Positions 54,765-64,000 of a DNA stretch of 64,000 nucleotides are shown here, one piece after another. Location of the stretch: NCBI GenBank assembly GCA_938084745.1, contig CALKEZ010000017.1:47458-111457 (forward strand). Direction: 5' to 3'. The translations under genes and the position numbers were made by a program. Below the pieces are notes generated by a model that saw nothing but the letters and a program-made list of their open reading frames with translations, searched no databases and was not told the origin of the DNA. Origin of the DNA: an uncultured Gammaproteobacteria bacterium. GTDB lineage: Bacteria; Pseudomonadota; Gammaproteobacteria; Eutrophobiales; Eutrophobiaceae. Each line of letters opens with the position of its first letter. Positions within the stretch are counted from its first letter, which is position 1.

Positions 54765-56747
54765 ATGAAAAACACTAATAAACGTAGTATCTATGACATT
54801 AATCCTGGTCAGGTAGACCTTGCATGGGACAGGTACGTTAACAGCGGCGAATTACCCAAAAATTCGATACGAAAAATTATATTTGAATCATGGTCAAGAT
54901 GTCTGGAAGACGGGGTAGACCCCTCAAACAGTAAAACCTGTTTAAGTGTCAATGATCAAACCTATCAAAAACTGCTAAGAAATAATGCACAATTACTAGA
55001 AGCGGCTAAACCGGTCATGCAACACGCGCGTGAATTGCTCGCGGAATCGGGATCAATGATGATTCTGGCAGATCGCGATGGTATTTGTCTCCATGTGGAA
55101 GGTGACCGTAAAACGGTGGAAGATGGGCATGATATTCGTTTATGTATCGGGGCAAATTGGAGTGAACATGCAGCGGGCACGAATGCGATCGGAACGGTAC
55201 TGTCCGTAGGCATACCTATTCAGGTTAATACCACCGAACATTTTTGTGAGGGTATCAAATCGTGGACTTGTTCAGCTATGGTGATTCGAGATCCGAGCAG
55301 TCAGGAAATTATCGGTGTTCTGGATTTGTCAGGTTTAACAAGCGATTTTAATCACCACACCCAAGCTCTGGTTGTCGACGCGGCTGCCAGGATAGAAAGC
55401 AGACTCATTGGCATTCGCCTGGAAGAAAAAAACAGATTGTTAAATGCCGCCGTTTCCATGTTTTCTTCACCGACAAATGATGCTCTGATGTTGCTGGATA
55501 ACTACGGCTATCTTGTCAAAGCAAATGAGAATGTCGCCTCGAACTTTGCCGTGCGTGGTATTGATTTTAACGGAAATTCAAAAAATATCATTCACAATAG
55601 TGACAAGAATTCCAAATTACCCGGAGCAGAATGGCTACGCAAGGAATGGATTGAACCTGTGATGGAAGGTCAAGATCAACTGGGAAGTATGCTGATTATT
55701 CCTTCGCCGCATAGCATGCATTTGGCTATCAATAGTAAGGCTTCTTTTTATAGCGAAGCTAAATACTTTGAAGATATTGTCGGCTGTAGTACGGCATTGA
55801 AAAAAACCATCAGTAAGGCACAACGTCTGGCTGCATTACCGGTTCCAATTTTAATACAGGGCGAAACAGGTGTCGGTAAGGAAATGTTTGCAAAAGCTAT
55901 TCATGCTGCAGGACCAAATGCCAAAGGTCCTCTCATCACACTAAATTGTGGTGGTTTGTCTCGCGATTTAATTACCAGTGAGTTATTTGGTTATGTGGAA
56001 GGCGCTTTTACTGGCGCTTTACGTGGTGGCAAGAAAGGTAAAATTGAAGCTGCCGATGGCGGCACCCTGTTTCTAGATGAAATTGGTGAATTGCCACTGG
56101 ATATACAAGCAACTTTTTTGCGTGTATTGCAAGAAGGTGAAATCTGTCGTTTGGGTGATCATCAACAACGAAAAGTTAATTTTCGTGTTCTTGTCGCGAC
56201 AAATCGTGATTTAAGCCATGATGTGAAAGAAGGACTTTTTCGCATGGATTTATTCTATCGTATTTCAGTAATAACACTGACTATCCCGGCTCTGCGTGAG
56301 CGTGAAGAAGATATTGAAATTCTGGTGCACTATTTTGCTGAGCAAATTGCAAAACGCGATAATGCACCTACCAAACAATTTGATCCTGAATTTCTCAAGG
56401 TGCTCATTGAATATGATTGGCCGGGAAATATTAGAGAATTACGTAATATAGTCGAGTGTTCTGTTTTGATGTGTCAAACAGATATCGTATCTGTCGATGA
56501 CTTACCGGGTGAGTTTTATTCTCCGTCAGATAAAGGGAATCAGTCAACATCAATTAAAGACGCTTTGGCGAATGATGGTGACCTGAGTATTAATGATGCC
56601 GAGCGTCTTATCATTATCTCTGCAATTAAATCCTCCAAAGGTAATCTAACAAAAACGGCGAGTCATTTAGGTATTGCAAAAAGCACGTTATACTTAAAAC
56701 TGAAAAAATACGGTATTGATAGAAATAGCGCTGCTAATCACAAATAA
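54765..56747 (+). CDS. acxR: Sigma-54-dependent transcriptional activator, AcxR/AcoR type
   Basis: The 660-residue enhancer-binding protein has an N-terminal GAF-type sensor (about 60-215, [24 protein letters not shown]), a PAS-like region (about 225-320), and an AAA+ domain with Walker A GETGVGKE (366-373), the sigma-54 contact loop GAFTGA (413-418) and Walker [10 protein letters not shown] (434-442). A C-terminal Fis-type helix-turn-helix follows ([23 protein letters not shown]). acx operons of Xanthobacter and Rhodobacter are controlled by such activators. The sigma-54 promoters before acxA and probably the PQQ dehydrogenase are its likely targets. The effector is unknown; acetone or an alcohol is plausible. 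Confidence 0.92.
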   Translation: MKNTNKRSIYDINPGQVDLAWDRYVNSGELPKNSIRKIIFESWSRCLEDGVDPSNSKTCLSVNDQTYQKLLRNNAQLLEAAKPVMQHARELLAESGSMMILADRDGICLHVEGDRKTVEDGHDIRLCIGANWSEHAAGTNAIGTVLSVGIPIQVNTTEHFCEGIKSWTCSAMVIRDPSSQEIIGVLDLSGLTSDFNHHTQALVVDAAARIESRLIGIRLEEKNRLLNAAVSMFSSPTNDALMLLDNYGYLVKANENVASNFAVRGIDFNGNSKNIIHNSDKNSKLPGAEWLRKEWIEPVMEGQDQLGSMLIIPSPHSMHLAINSKASFYSEAKYFEDIVGCSTALKKTISKAQRLAALPVPILIQGETGVGKEMFAKAIHAAGPNAKGPLITLNCGGLSRDLITSELFGYVEGAFTGALRGGKKGKIEAADGGTLFLDEIGELPLDIQATFLRVLQEGEICRLGDHQQRKVNFRVLVATNRDLSHDVKEGLFRMDLFYRISVITLTIPALREREEDIEILVHYFAEQIAKRDNAPTKQFDPEFLKVLIEYDWPGNIRELRNIVECSVLMCQTDIVSVDDLPGEFYSPSDKGNQSTSIKDALANDGDLSINDAERLIIISAIKSSKGNLTKTASHLGIAKSTLYLKLKKYGIDRNSAANHK

Positions 56748-56790
56748 ATCATTCCCCAATTAGCATGCCTGTTTATGGTCATTTTTAAAG

Positions 56791-57678
56791 ATGAGCATAA
56801 AGTGCATAGTTAATAATGTTAGTTTAAATTGGAATCACAACATTCAATTAATTAAGATGATGCAACAAACTAATCCAGAAAAACAATGCTCAAGAAATAG
56901 ACTGAATCAATCATCATTCATTCATTATTTTTTGGTTTTTAATGTTTGGCTTTTGATCTTTAGTGATCCTGCTTATGCCGAGTTAACAATCGATCCACTC
57001 GACTCACCTGGTTGGAAGACAGTACATAAAGTCATTTTGGCAAATGAAGAAGTTGTGTTCGATGATAGAGTCGAAGTCATCGTTCCTGCTGTAGCAGAAG
57101 ACCCGTTGCAAGTGCCTGTTTCAGTGAGAGTGGAGGGGATAGGTCATATAGAAGAAATCAGGGTGTTTGCCGATCTAAATCCGATTCAGAAAATCCTGAA
57201 TTTTCATCCGGGCAAGATCGAACCTTTCATTGCTTTTCGTTTTAAAGTACAGCAGTCAACACCGGTTCGCGCTGCTGCACGAACTGCTGACGGTGTCTGG
57301 CATGTTGGTGGCCAATGGTTAGATGCAACCGGTGGTGGTTGTACAGCACCGAGTGTTGGACGTGGTCTTGCCAACTGGAGAGAGACACTTGGAAATGTTA
57401 AGTCGCGTCTTTGGTCCAGAACAGACCAGCCGGATAGATTACGCTTTCGTATCATGCACCCGATGGATACAGGATTGGCAGCAGGTATTCCGGCATTTTA
57501 TATTGAAGTATTAGAATTAAAAGATAGCCATGGTGACTTACTGGCGCAGATACAATCTTATCAGCCCGTCAGTGAAAATCCGTTCTTCAGTGTTGATCTT
57601 CAAAGCAGTCAATTTCAGGGGCTCATTTTGACTGGACGCGATAACAACGGGAACCTAATTAACCAGGCATTGAAGTAA
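56791..57678 (+). CDS. Quinoprotein-dehydrogenase-associated SoxYZ-like carrier
   Basis: The protein of up to 295 residues has a signal peptide (FIHYFLVFNVWLLIFSDPAYA, with cleavage predicted after AYA). Because the n-region would otherwise be long, translation may start at Met23 (56857) instead of 56791. It has a SoxY-like half (ILANEEVVFDDRVEVIVPAVAEDPLQVPV) with the carrier-cysteine motif GGGC (ATGGGCTAPS) and a SoxZ-like C-terminal half (FRIMHPMDTGLAAG, PAFYIEVLEL). Such fusions occur beside PQQ dehydrogenases; the cargo is unknown. The metallohydrolase partner follows 52 bases later. Confidence 0.87.
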   Translation: MSIKCIVNNVSLNWNHNIQLIKMMQQTNPEKQCSRNRLNQSSFIHYFLVFNVWLLIFSDPAYAELTIDPLDSPGWKTVHKVILANEEVVFDDRVEVIVPAVAEDPLQVPVSVRVEGIGHIEEIRVFADLNPIQKILNFHPGKIEPFIAFRFKVQQSTPVRAAARTADGVWHVGGQWLDATGGGCTAPSVGRGLANWRETLGNVKSRLWSRTDQPDRLRFRIMHPMDTGLAAGIPAFYIEVLELKDSHGDLLAQIQSYQPVSENPFFSVDLQSSQFQGLILTGRDNNGNLINQALK

Positions 57679-57730
57679 ACTGATGCTTTATCGCTGGTTA
57701 AATATAATTTTTATTAATTAATATTTCGAT

Positions 57731-58720
57731 ATGAAAATCTCAATCAATTGCATTGATGCCAGCGATGGAAAAATTAGCGGCATCATAAAGGTGTTTGTTT
57801 CCAGCCTGGTGCATTTCATCTTCTTTGTTTGTCTATCGCAAACATCATTAGCAAGCGAACTTGATTATGGTCTAGTCGCTGAGCCGGTTGCTAAAGGTAC
57901 CTATGCTTTTATCGGTTCGACCAAGTACTTCTCTAAAAATAATGGAGGCAACATTGTTAACACGGCCTACATCGTGACTGATGAAGGCGTTATTGTTATT
58001 GATACTGGTCCGTCGTACCGCTATGGCAAACAAATGCGTGAGTACATTGAGGCAAGCACAGCCTTACCGATCATCAAAGTGTTTATCACCCACCATCACC
58101 CGGATCATTTTCTCGGTAATAAAGCATTTGCAGATGTGCCTATTACGACACTAGCAGGCGTTGTTGATGGCATTAAACGACAAGGTGATGCTTTTACAGA
58201 TAATCTCTACGTGCTTATCGGCGACTGGATGAAAGAAACCGAGGTCTATATTCCAACGGAAGTGATTAGTCCCGGTAAAATTTCAATAGGTGGACATGAA
58301 ATAGAAATAATTGCTTTAGATGGACACACCCATTCCGACATGGTCATTTTGGATCATACGACAGGCATGTTATTCACGGGAGATTTGGTTTTTCATGACC
58401 GAACACCCGCACTGGCCAATGCTAATATAGAGCATTGGTTAAGTAGTCTCAGCCGGTTACAAACGCTGAATTACACATATTTAATTCCAGGTCATGGTCC
58501 GATTACAAATAACGAGCATCCAATGAAACAAACGAGTGATTATCTTTCCTGGCTGCGCACAACATTAGAACAGGCTTTAACCAATGGTTTAACCATGCCG
58601 GAAGCCTTGGAAATGGAATTACCGCAATCTTTCCGAGATTTAGATATTTTGCAGGAAGAATACAAACGTGCTGTTCTCCAACTCTATCCGCGCATGGAGC
58701 AGCATTATTTTGATAAATAG
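57731..58720 (+). CDS. Quinoprotein relay system zinc metallohydrolase (SoxH-related)
   Basis: The 329-residue metallo-beta-lactamase-fold protein has an N-terminal signal or anchor segment (FVSSLVHFIFFVCLSQTSLA). The zinc motif HHHPDH lies in VFITHHHPDHFLGN, with further ligands in LDGHTHSDM, FTGDLVFHD and IPGHGPI. It is the standard partner of the SoxYZ-like carrier next to PQQ alcohol dehydrogenases and probably hydrolyses a thioester or similar adduct on the carrier. Its exact reaction is not established. Confidence 0.9.
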   Translation: MKISINCIDASDGKISGIIKVFVSSLVHFIFFVCLSQTSLASELDYGLVAEPVAKGTYAFIGSTKYFSKNNGGNIVNTAYIVTDEGVIVIDTGPSYRYGKQMREYIEASTALPIIKVFITHHHPDHFLGNKAFADVPITTLAGVVDGIKRQGDAFTDNLYVLIGDWMKETEVYIPTEVISPGKISIGGHEIEIIALDGHTHSDMVILDHTTGMLFTGDLVFHDRTPALANANIEHWLSSLSRLQTLNYTYLIPGHGPITNNEHPMKQTSDYLSWLRTTLEQALTNGLTMPEALEMELPQSFRDLDILQEEYKRAVLQLYPRMEQHYFDK

Positions 58721-59208
58721 TAACATTGAATTAAAAATACCAGCTCAAACAAGAAGTTTATTCTTGTAATTCACTAACGTCTAAAAGCTCATTACATGCA
58801 TTTAGTATCTATCGTAAGCTAATGAATATATTGAAGAAAACATGTTTGTAGTAATTTCACAACAATATATTGCGTCTCTAGCACACCAGTAATTCTCACT
58901 TTGTAACATCAACAAGTCTCTAATGCCGATAAATAAAGGATGTTTAAGATAGTGTTGCAGATAAACAACGGTTTTATCACAATAATCTTTTTGTTGTATT
59001 AAAGACAATAAATGTTTGCAACACACAGAAATATGTAGTATTTTTGCGTTTATCTTATTTATGGCTTTCTAGCTATGTAAGATTTAGCTTCAAAAGACTT
59101 GTTGAATCTAAGATTTAGGGGAAACGAGGCTGGGGAGGCCAATTTTTATCTCTAGAGATGTAAATTTAGTACTATAAAAATGTGTATTTTCTTAAGGAGG
59201 AATACAAC
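58721..59208. other. Intergenic region before the porin, with one doubtful minus-strand ORF
   Basis: No recognised gene lies here. A weak hairpin ACAAGAA-GTTTA-TTCTTGT (58749-58767) may end the relay operon. A minus-strand frame from GTG 59026 to 58802 (74 codons) contains LQHYLKHPLFIGIRDLLML and could be a gene remnant, but it has no ribosome-binding site. The porin ribosome-binding site AAGGAGGA is at 59194-59201. Confidence 0.35.
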
Positions 59209-60462
59209 GTGAATAAAACAATTAAAGGAGCTTGTCTGATCGCTGCGACAGCACTGCTTCCATTATCACAAGCAGCAACCGCCGGAGAAGTTAACATCTC
59301 TGGTTGGATCAATGAAGGCATGTTTTTCTATGACGATAGTAATAACAGCGACATCGTTGCATCACAAGACAACGGTACTACACTTGCTAGCCGTATCGCT
59401 TTTACCGGTACACAAGAATTACCAAACAGTGGTATCACTGCTGGTTTTGAATTAACTTTCGAACCTACAAGCGGTCTTGGTACCGATAACGGTGCTACAC
59501 CTCTTTTATCTTACAACCAAGCATCTGATAACCAAAACAACTTCGGTGGTGATATTGGTTTACTCGCCAGTAACATTCACTTGAGTGGTACCTTTGGTAA
59601 AGTAACCTTGGGTACACAAACAATGCCGACTGATAACATCGCGGTATTATCTGATCCTTCATTGACCTTGTGGTCTGGCGTGAGTCCAGTGTTCCGTGGC
59701 AATGGTTACACCATTCAAGGTTTAGGTGCAGGCGCTGCAAACACAACTTGGGCTAGTAACTTACAGTGTGTAACCACACCTGGTTTAGGTATTGGTTTTG
59801 ACTGTAACGGTGTTTATCGTACTGGTATTCGTTATGACTTTCCTGCAATCATGGGTGTGAAGATCGCTGTTGGCTATGCTAATGACGACATCTATGACAT
59901 CTCTTTGAATCACTCAGGATCAATTGCAGGTTTAAACACCGTTATTGGTATCGGCTATGCGATGAATCAAGGCGGTGGTGGTTCTAACCTTCTTGATGGT
60001 TCTAATGAATCAGAAGTCTTTCAGGTTCAAGGTGGCTTGATGGATCCAGGTACAGGTATCTTTGGTTCTGTTGCGTACATGCATGATGAAGCAGATAACG
60101 GTACTGGAATAAACGCTACAGGTAATGCTGTTGGTGATGAAGTTGATTCATACTTCATTAAAGTCGGTGTAAAACGTGCTTTCAATAGCTTAGGTGACAC
60201 CGCAATTTCCTTCAAATATGGCTCATATAATGATGCCATGGGTGCTGGTGACGTAGGTATGACTGGTTCTGAAGTTGAGCGTATTGGTTTTGAACTAGTT
60301 CAGTACTTTGGTGCTGGCTTTCAAATCTATGGTACTTGGGAACAGCTTGACCTTGATGTAGATTGTGGTGGTACAGCTGCCCAAGCTACAACCTGTAGTA
60401 CTAATTATGGTGGTGCTGATGAGCTTGACATGTTTGCTCTTGGCGCAACCTACTTCTTCTAA
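59209..60462 (+). CDS. Gram-negative porin
   Basis: The protein of about 417 residues starts with GTG at 59209, fixed by AAGGAGGA eight bases before; an in-frame GTG further upstream lies before that site. The signal peptide ends ATAGEV, and the start of the mature barrel reads VNISGWINEGMFFYDD. Alternating beta strands follow (GKVTLGTQTMPTDNIAV, IKVGVKRAF), and it ends with a C-terminal aromatic residue (LGATYFF), the outer-membrane insertion signal. It probably forms a 16-stranded general porin; high-expression codons fit that. Cys pairs (CVTTPG, DCNGV, CGG, CST) are unusual for a porin. It may admit substrates of the adjoining pathway. Confidence 0.92.
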   Translation: MNKTIKGACLIAATALLPLSQAATAGEVNISGWINEGMFFYDDSNNSDIVASQDNGTTLASRIAFTGTQELPNSGITAGFELTFEPTSGLGTDNGATPLLSYNQASDNQNNFGGDIGLLASNIHLSGTFGKVTLGTQTMPTDNIAVLSDPSLTLWSGVSPVFRGNGYTIQGLGAGAANTTWASNLQCVTTPGLGIGFDCNGVYRTGIRYDFPAIMGVKIAVGYANDDIYDISLNHSGSIAGLNTVIGIGYAMNQGGGGSNLLDGSNESEVFQVQGGLMDPGTGIFGSVAYMHDEADNGTGINATGNAVGDEVDSYFIKVGVKRAFNSLGDTAISFKYGSYNDAMGAGDVGMTGSEVERIGFELVQYFGAGFQIYGTWEQLDLDVDCGGTAAQATTCSTNYGGADELDMFALGATYFF

Positions 60463-60500
60463 GACTATATATATATAGTTAGAAGTAATAGTTAAGTATT

Positions 60501-60527
60501 AAAAAGGCCTCTTCGGAGGCCTTTTTT
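60501..60527 (+). terminator. Rho-independent terminator of the porin gene
   Basis: AAAAAGGCCTC (60501-60511), UUCG-type loop TTCG and GAGGCCTTTTT (60516-60526) with a further T-run. Confidence 0.92.
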
Positions 60528-60674
60528 TATGGGCTAATCTAAAAAAAGAAATATGATAGTGTCAGTTAAACCATATGGAGATTAATGTTTTTCCCTTAAT
60601 TACCTATTTGATGTAAACTTCCTGCCTGCAAATAACTCTAACCCTATCAAGTCTTGGTAAACATTGTCCATAAT

Positions 60675-61625
60675 ATGAAAATCAATAAAAATCAGTCAGT
60701 TACATTACTATTTATCTCCCTGGTATTTTTTTCAAATACGGTATTTTCGGTCAGTTTTTTTGGTAGTGATAAAGAAGATATCATATGGAAAGGTGCTCCG
60801 AATAATTACTTCAAATATGAAGAACAAGACGATGATAAATTCGGTAAAAATGACCACCCGGTAGAGTTAGAAGAGAAGGAAATAATTGATGCGTTAACAG
60901 CTTTGGAGTATTCGGAAACCAATATTTTAGGTGCTGAATCTATCTCTGCAGTATTTTCTTATTCACAAATTCGCCTTCTTGCCGAATATTTATCAAAAGG
61001 TCTGGATAATGCACAAGATGATCAGGATATTATTTTTGTTATTGGTGGTAAGGCTACCAAATTGCTCGTATTAACGGAAAAGACCTTTCTTGCCGGACGT
61101 GCGTTTTACAAAAATAAGAAATTAAATATCATCATTGGCGAATTTGATTTTCCAAGAAATACGGCCACTGAAAATTTGCTTGACCCGGGTAATACTGGTG
61201 AGATTGCTTATAATTTCGATTTTGGTAGCAGAACAAGTAACTCGAGAAATTTTAAGGCTGCAATGATTGGTATTCCCGGTGTGAAACAAAATACAATAAA
61301 GGGTAAACTACGGCCGGATTGGCTTGAAATAGATATAAAACTCGCAGCAGAAGCATATCTTGCCAGGAAAAATGAAAGAGAAAATCCTAGTTTAAAACAG
61401 GATCAAGCTTTGAAGATCGAAGCTGCAAAACTCGCAAAACAAAGACGTGAAATGAGATCTGAAATGGCTCGCCTTAGAAAAGATATGGAAGAGCGAACCA
61501 ACGATTCCTCTTCGGTTAAAAGTATTGAAGAACGCATCAGTACACTCGATAAATTACTTGAGAAAAAGTTAATCTCAAAAGAGGAATACGCAGTCAAACG
61601 AAAAGAAATATTGAATGACATTTAA
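60675..61625 (+). CDS. Exported protein of unknown function with SHOCT-like C-terminus
   Basis: From the ATG at 60675 the product is 316 residues with a signal peptide (about 1-25, NTVFSVSF). The middle part (about 60-190: EKEIIDALTALEY, FVIGGKATKLLVLTE, FLAGRAFYKNKKLNIIIGEF) is not recognised; it looks like a compact alpha/beta domain. A coiled coil (KLAKQRREMRSEMARLRKDME) leads to a SHOCT-like tail (RISTLDKLLEKKLISKEEY), which usually mediates oligomerisation. An upstream in-frame TTG at 60654 is the alternative start. Confidence 0.72.
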   Translation: MKINKNQSVTLLFISLVFFSNTVFSVSFFGSDKEDIIWKGAPNNYFKYEEQDDDKFGKNDHPVELEEKEIIDALTALEYSETNILGAESISAVFSYSQIRLLAEYLSKGLDNAQDDQDIIFVIGGKATKLLVLTEKTFLAGRAFYKNKKLNIIIGEFDFPRNTATENLLDPGNTGEIAYNFDFGSRTSNSRNFKAAMIGIPGVKQNTIKGKLRPDWLEIDIKLAAEAYLARKNERENPSLKQDQALKIEAAKLAKQRREMRSEMARLRKDMEERTNDSSSVKSIEERISTLDKLLEKKLISKEEYAVKRKEILNDI

Positions 61626-61649
61626 CTTCAATTATAAATTCCAATCGAA

Positions 61650-62600
61650 TTGAAAACCCTTTATCCGGAGTGTGAACCTTTTGAGACAGGTTTGCTTAAA
61701 ACGAACTCCTCACATCAGGTTTACTATGAGCAGGTAGGTGAGCCGACGGCGCCTGCAATTATCTTTTTGCATGGTGGCCCGGGTTCGGGTTGCAATGAAA
61801 ATCATCGGCGCTACTTTAATCCGGCTAAATACCGCATCATATTGTTTGATCAGCGTGGTTGTAATCGCTCTAAACCCAATGGCTGCGTAGATAATAATTC
61901 GACGCATGACCTTCTAAGTGATATCGAATCGTTACGTCAAGAGTTAAATATAGAACAATGGGTACTGTTTGGTGGTTCCTGGGGCGCAACCTTAGCCTTA
62001 CTCTATGCCGAACAATACCCGGAGCATATTTCAGGTATCATCTTACGCGGTAGTTTTTTGGCAAGACAATGCGATTTTGATTGGTTTGCTAAATCAGGAG
62101 TTAATAAAATATTTCCCGATTACTGGGATGAGTTCATAACAACATTAAATTTAAATGAAAATGAACAATTATTACCTTCATTACATCAACGTGTATTCTC
62201 AGATAAACGGGAAACCCAATTAAACGCTGCAAAAGAGTGGGGCTTATGGGCGGGTAGAGTAGTGACCCATAGTTTTATTGATGAATATACGCTTGATGTC
62301 AACGATGAAGACAAGTTGATAAATGAAACAAAGATAGAGATGCATTATGCAAACAACAAGTATTTTATCGATGAAAATCATATCCTGAACAATATTTCAA
62401 AAATACCGCATGTGCCGACAACCATTATTCATGGTCGCAAAGATTTAACGTGCTTACCTGAATCTTCCTGGCTCATTCACAAGGCATTACCAGAATCTAC
62501 ATTAATTATCGTACCCAACGCAGGCCATTTGGCAGGCGAATCAGCAATGATAGATGCATTGGTATCGGCGACAGATGAAATGGTTACTGTTTTAGAATGA
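61650..62600 (+). CDS. pip: Prolyl aminopeptidase
   Basis: The 316-residue alpha/beta hydrolase removes N-terminal proline from peptides. Family signature: FLHGGPGSGCNENHRRYF, LFDQRGCNRSKP and the nucleophile elbow GGSWG with Ser110. The acid and base are in IIHGRKDLTC (Asp) and NAGHLAGE (His). The start is a TTG at 61650; no ATG lies upstream in frame. It overlaps folP by four bases (ATGA). Confidence 0.92.
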   Translation: MKTLYPECEPFETGLLKTNSSHQVYYEQVGEPTAPAIIFLHGGPGSGCNENHRRYFNPAKYRIILFDQRGCNRSKPNGCVDNNSTHDLLSDIESLRQELNIEQWVLFGGSWGATLALLYAEQYPEHISGIILRGSFLARQCDFDWFAKSGVNKIFPDYWDEFITTLNLNENEQLLPSLHQRVFSDKRETQLNAAKEWGLWAGRVVTHSFIDEYTLDVNDEDKLINETKIEMHYANNKYFIDENHILNNISKIPHVPTTIIHGRKDLTCLPESSWLIHKALPESTLIIVPNAGHLAGESAMIDALVSATDEMVTVLE

Positions 62601-63418
62601 TCATTGAACAACACAAAAAACCCTTGATTATGGGTATTCTTAATGTCACGCCGGATAGTTTCTCTGACGGTGGTCAATATAATAATCTAGAGACGGCTGT
62701 CAGGCACGGCAAGCAGATGATAGATGAAGGTGCGGATATTATCGATATTGGTGGTGAATCTACACGACCCGGATCAGCACGAATCAGTGCTAAAGAACAG
62801 ATTGAACGTGTTGTTCATATCATTAACGCGATTAGTGAAACCAAGCCTGACCACGTTAATATTAGTATTGATACAACGCGTTCAGAGGTGGCTGCTGCTG
62901 CATTAGCTGCCGGGGCCACTATTGTTAATGATGTGTCAGGTGGTAATGATGACCCTGAAATAATCAGGCTATGTGCGGATAGAGCATGCCCGTATATCAT
63001 TATGCATATGCAAGGTACGCCGGAAACAATGCAGAAGAACCCTGTTTATGATGATGTTGTATTGGATATTAAGCGATTTCTGGAGAGCAGGGTGGATGAG
63101 TGTTTAAAGGCAGGGATTGATGAAAAGAATGTTGTTATTGACCCGGGTATCGGGTTTGGCAAGACGCGTGAGCATAATCTTAAATTACTAAACAACCTGA
63201 AGTTATTTGTCGAAACAGGGTTTCCCGTATTATTAGGCACAAGTCGAAAACGTTTCATGGGTAGCATTTGCAGTGTTAATAAAGCAGATGAACTTATTGG
63301 TGCAACAACAGCAACAACAGCACTAGGAGTGCAAGCAGGAGTAAAACTCTTTCGTGTACATGATGTCAGGCCAAATCGACAAGCTGCCGATGTGGCCTGG
63401 ACAATCATACATTCTTAA
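62597..63418 (+). CDS. folP: Dihydropteroate synthase
   Basis: The 273-residue TIM-barrel enzyme joins p-aminobenzoate to the pterin pyrophosphate in folate synthesis. Signatures: IMGILNVTPDSFSDGG, ADIIDIGGESTRPGS, INVSG-type IVNDVSGGND, VIDPGIGFGKTREHN and LLGTSRKRFMG. The sulfonamide-binding loops look normal. It is translationally coupled to pip by the ATGA overlap, not to ftsH or glmM as in many gammaproteobacteria, and is convergent with pqqE. Confidence 0.96.
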   Translation: MIIEQHKKPLIMGILNVTPDSFSDGGQYNNLETAVRHGKQMIDEGADIIDIGGESTRPGSARISAKEQIERVVHIINAISETKPDHVNISIDTTRSEVAAAALAAGATIVNDVSGGNDDPEIIRLCADRACPYIIMHMQGTPETMQKNPVYDDVVLDIKRFLESRVDECLKAGIDEKNVVIDPGIGFGKTREHNLKLLNNLKLFVETGFPVLLGTSRKRFMGSICSVNKADELIGATTATTALGVQAGVKLFRVHDVRPNRQAADVAWTIIHS

Positions 63419-63422
63419 GAAA

Positions 63423-64000
63423 TCAGGTATCAGCTGTTGTCTTTGCTTCTTTCACAATCTTTTTAGAATTTTTCATATTTCTAAACACGAGTGGTTTAAC
63501 TTCAACTTGATGCGTAGCTTCCTGTTCGGCTAATTTAGCAATCCGCTCAACATCATCGAGTAACTCCTGATGATAAGGAGACTTATCACAAACAGGATCT
63601 GCATTAGCCGCATCACCCGTCATCATAAACGCCTGGCAGCGACAACCACCAAAGTCTTTTTCTTTCTCCGGACAGGAAAGGCAGGGTTCTTTCATCCAGC
63701 CAAATCCTCGGAAATGATTAAAGCCCGGTGAGCCATTCCAGATTTCAGAAATACTGAAATCTTTAACATTAGGGAATTCGATAGGTAATTGTCCGGCTTC
63801 ATGACAAGGTAATGCGGTGCCGTCTGGTGCAATAGTCAGAAAGATTGCTCCCCAGCCATTCATACAGGGTTTGGGTCGATTTTCAAAGTAGTCAGGAATG
63901 ACATAGATAATTTTGGATTTTCCCTTCATTTTATCCTGATATTCTTTAGCGACTAGCTCCGCACGTGCTAATTGTTCACGCGTGGGTAATAACTGGTCGA
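63423..64000 (-). CDS. pqqE: PqqE, PQQ biosynthesis radical SAM protein (3' part only)
   Basis: The frame is open from the window edge to the stop at 63423, about 191 codons; the start and the radical SAM core lie outside. The C-terminal SPASM region is seen with its cysteines: [28 protein letters not shown] and CDKSP. PqqE links Glu and Tyr in the PqqA peptide, the first step in PQQ synthesis. This supports local supply of the cofactor for the dehydrogenase at 50928-52679. A Met at 63929 is internal and not the start. Confidence 0.93.
   Translation of the reverse strand, partial: DQLLPTREQLARAELVAKEYQDKMKGKSKIIYVIPDYFENRPKPCMNGWGAIFLTIAPDGTALPCHEAGQLPIEFPNVKDFSISEIWNGSPGFNHFRGFGWMKEPCLSCPEKEKDFGGCRCQAFMMTGDAANADPVCDKSPYHQELLDDVERIAKLAEQEATHQVEVKPLVFRNMKNSKKIVKEAKTTADT

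Noticed and set aside
54755..54769. GG-N10-GC pattern resembling a sigma-54 promoter just before the activator ATG
   Set aside because: The GC directly abuts the ATG, so transcription would start inside the coding sequence; the G-run is better explained as the ribosome-binding site.
58802..59026. Minus-strand 74-codon frame as a gene
   Set aside because: GTG start without a ribosome-binding site, no recognised domain and AT-rich composition; kept only as a possible remnant in the intergenic entry.

Overview
The window is a contiguous piece of a gammaproteobacterial chromosome with moderate-to-low GC. The evidence is the gene order tRNA-fMet, rimP, nusA, infB, rbfA, truB, rpsO, pnp, the PBP1b (mrcB) architecture, TonB2/TtpC-type energy transduction and a cluster of quinoprotein (PQQ) alcohol-oxidation genes. 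The genus cannot be fixed from the sequence alone. The metabolic genes point to an aerobic user of short-chain alcohols, aldehydes and ketones.

Layout. 1-7.6 kb: cell-wall synthesis (mrcB with a TPR lipoprotein), a FliK-like/FlhB-C-terminal pair, a membrane pentapeptide-repeat protein, and a complete AmmeMemoRadiSam set in which the Memo and AMMECR1 parts are one fused protein facing the radical SAM gene. 7.6-16.5 kb: initiator tRNA and the translation/RNA-processing operon, ending in strong terminators. 16.6-18.0 kb: an ECF sigma factor and a probable membrane anti-sigma partner behind a 31-bp palindrome. 18-25.6 kb: NDH-2, DUF1244, a TraB/GumN protein, a stretch of degraded coding sequence, and an RND efflux adaptor/pump pair. 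25.9-32.1 kb: a receiver-Ser/Thr kinase fusion and, convergent to it, a six-gene TonB2-type system (DUF3450, TtpC-like, ExbB, ExbD, TonB, TPR).

32.3-63.9 kb is mostly one metabolic region. It begins with a NarL-type two-component system, a YVTN beta-propeller and a shortened PQQ-type ABC binding protein. Then come an AcoR-like regulator lacking its AAA+ domain and, divergent from it, a tungsten aldehyde ferredoxin oxidoreductase operon (Fe-S subunit, AOR, FAD subunit, MoaD-like, small unknown). An unfamiliar four-gene cassette with a MotA/TolQ/ExbB-like and an ExbD-like protein follows. Next is acetone carboxylase (acxABC) behind a near-consensus sigma-54 promoter. After it come a PQQ alcohol dehydrogenase with the Asp-X-Asp pair typical of lanthanide-dependent enzymes, a PedF-type cytochrome c, a MxaJ/XoxJ-like protein, a full sigma-54 activator (AcxR/AcoR type), the quinoprotein-associated SoxYZ-like carrier and zinc metallohydrolase, and a porin. 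The window closes with a SHOCT-like exported protein, prolyl aminopeptidase, folP and the 3' part of pqqE.

How they fit together (inference). A periplasmic PQQ dehydrogenase oxidises a primary or secondary alcohol and passes electrons to cytochrome c. Ketone product (acetone from 2-propanol) would be carboxylated to acetoacetate by AcxABC. Aldehyde product would be oxidised by AOR with NAD-linked FAD chemistry. Two related AcoR-type regulators, one with and one without the sigma-54 contact domain, probably respond to the substrates. PqqE at the right edge suggests that the cofactor is made locally.
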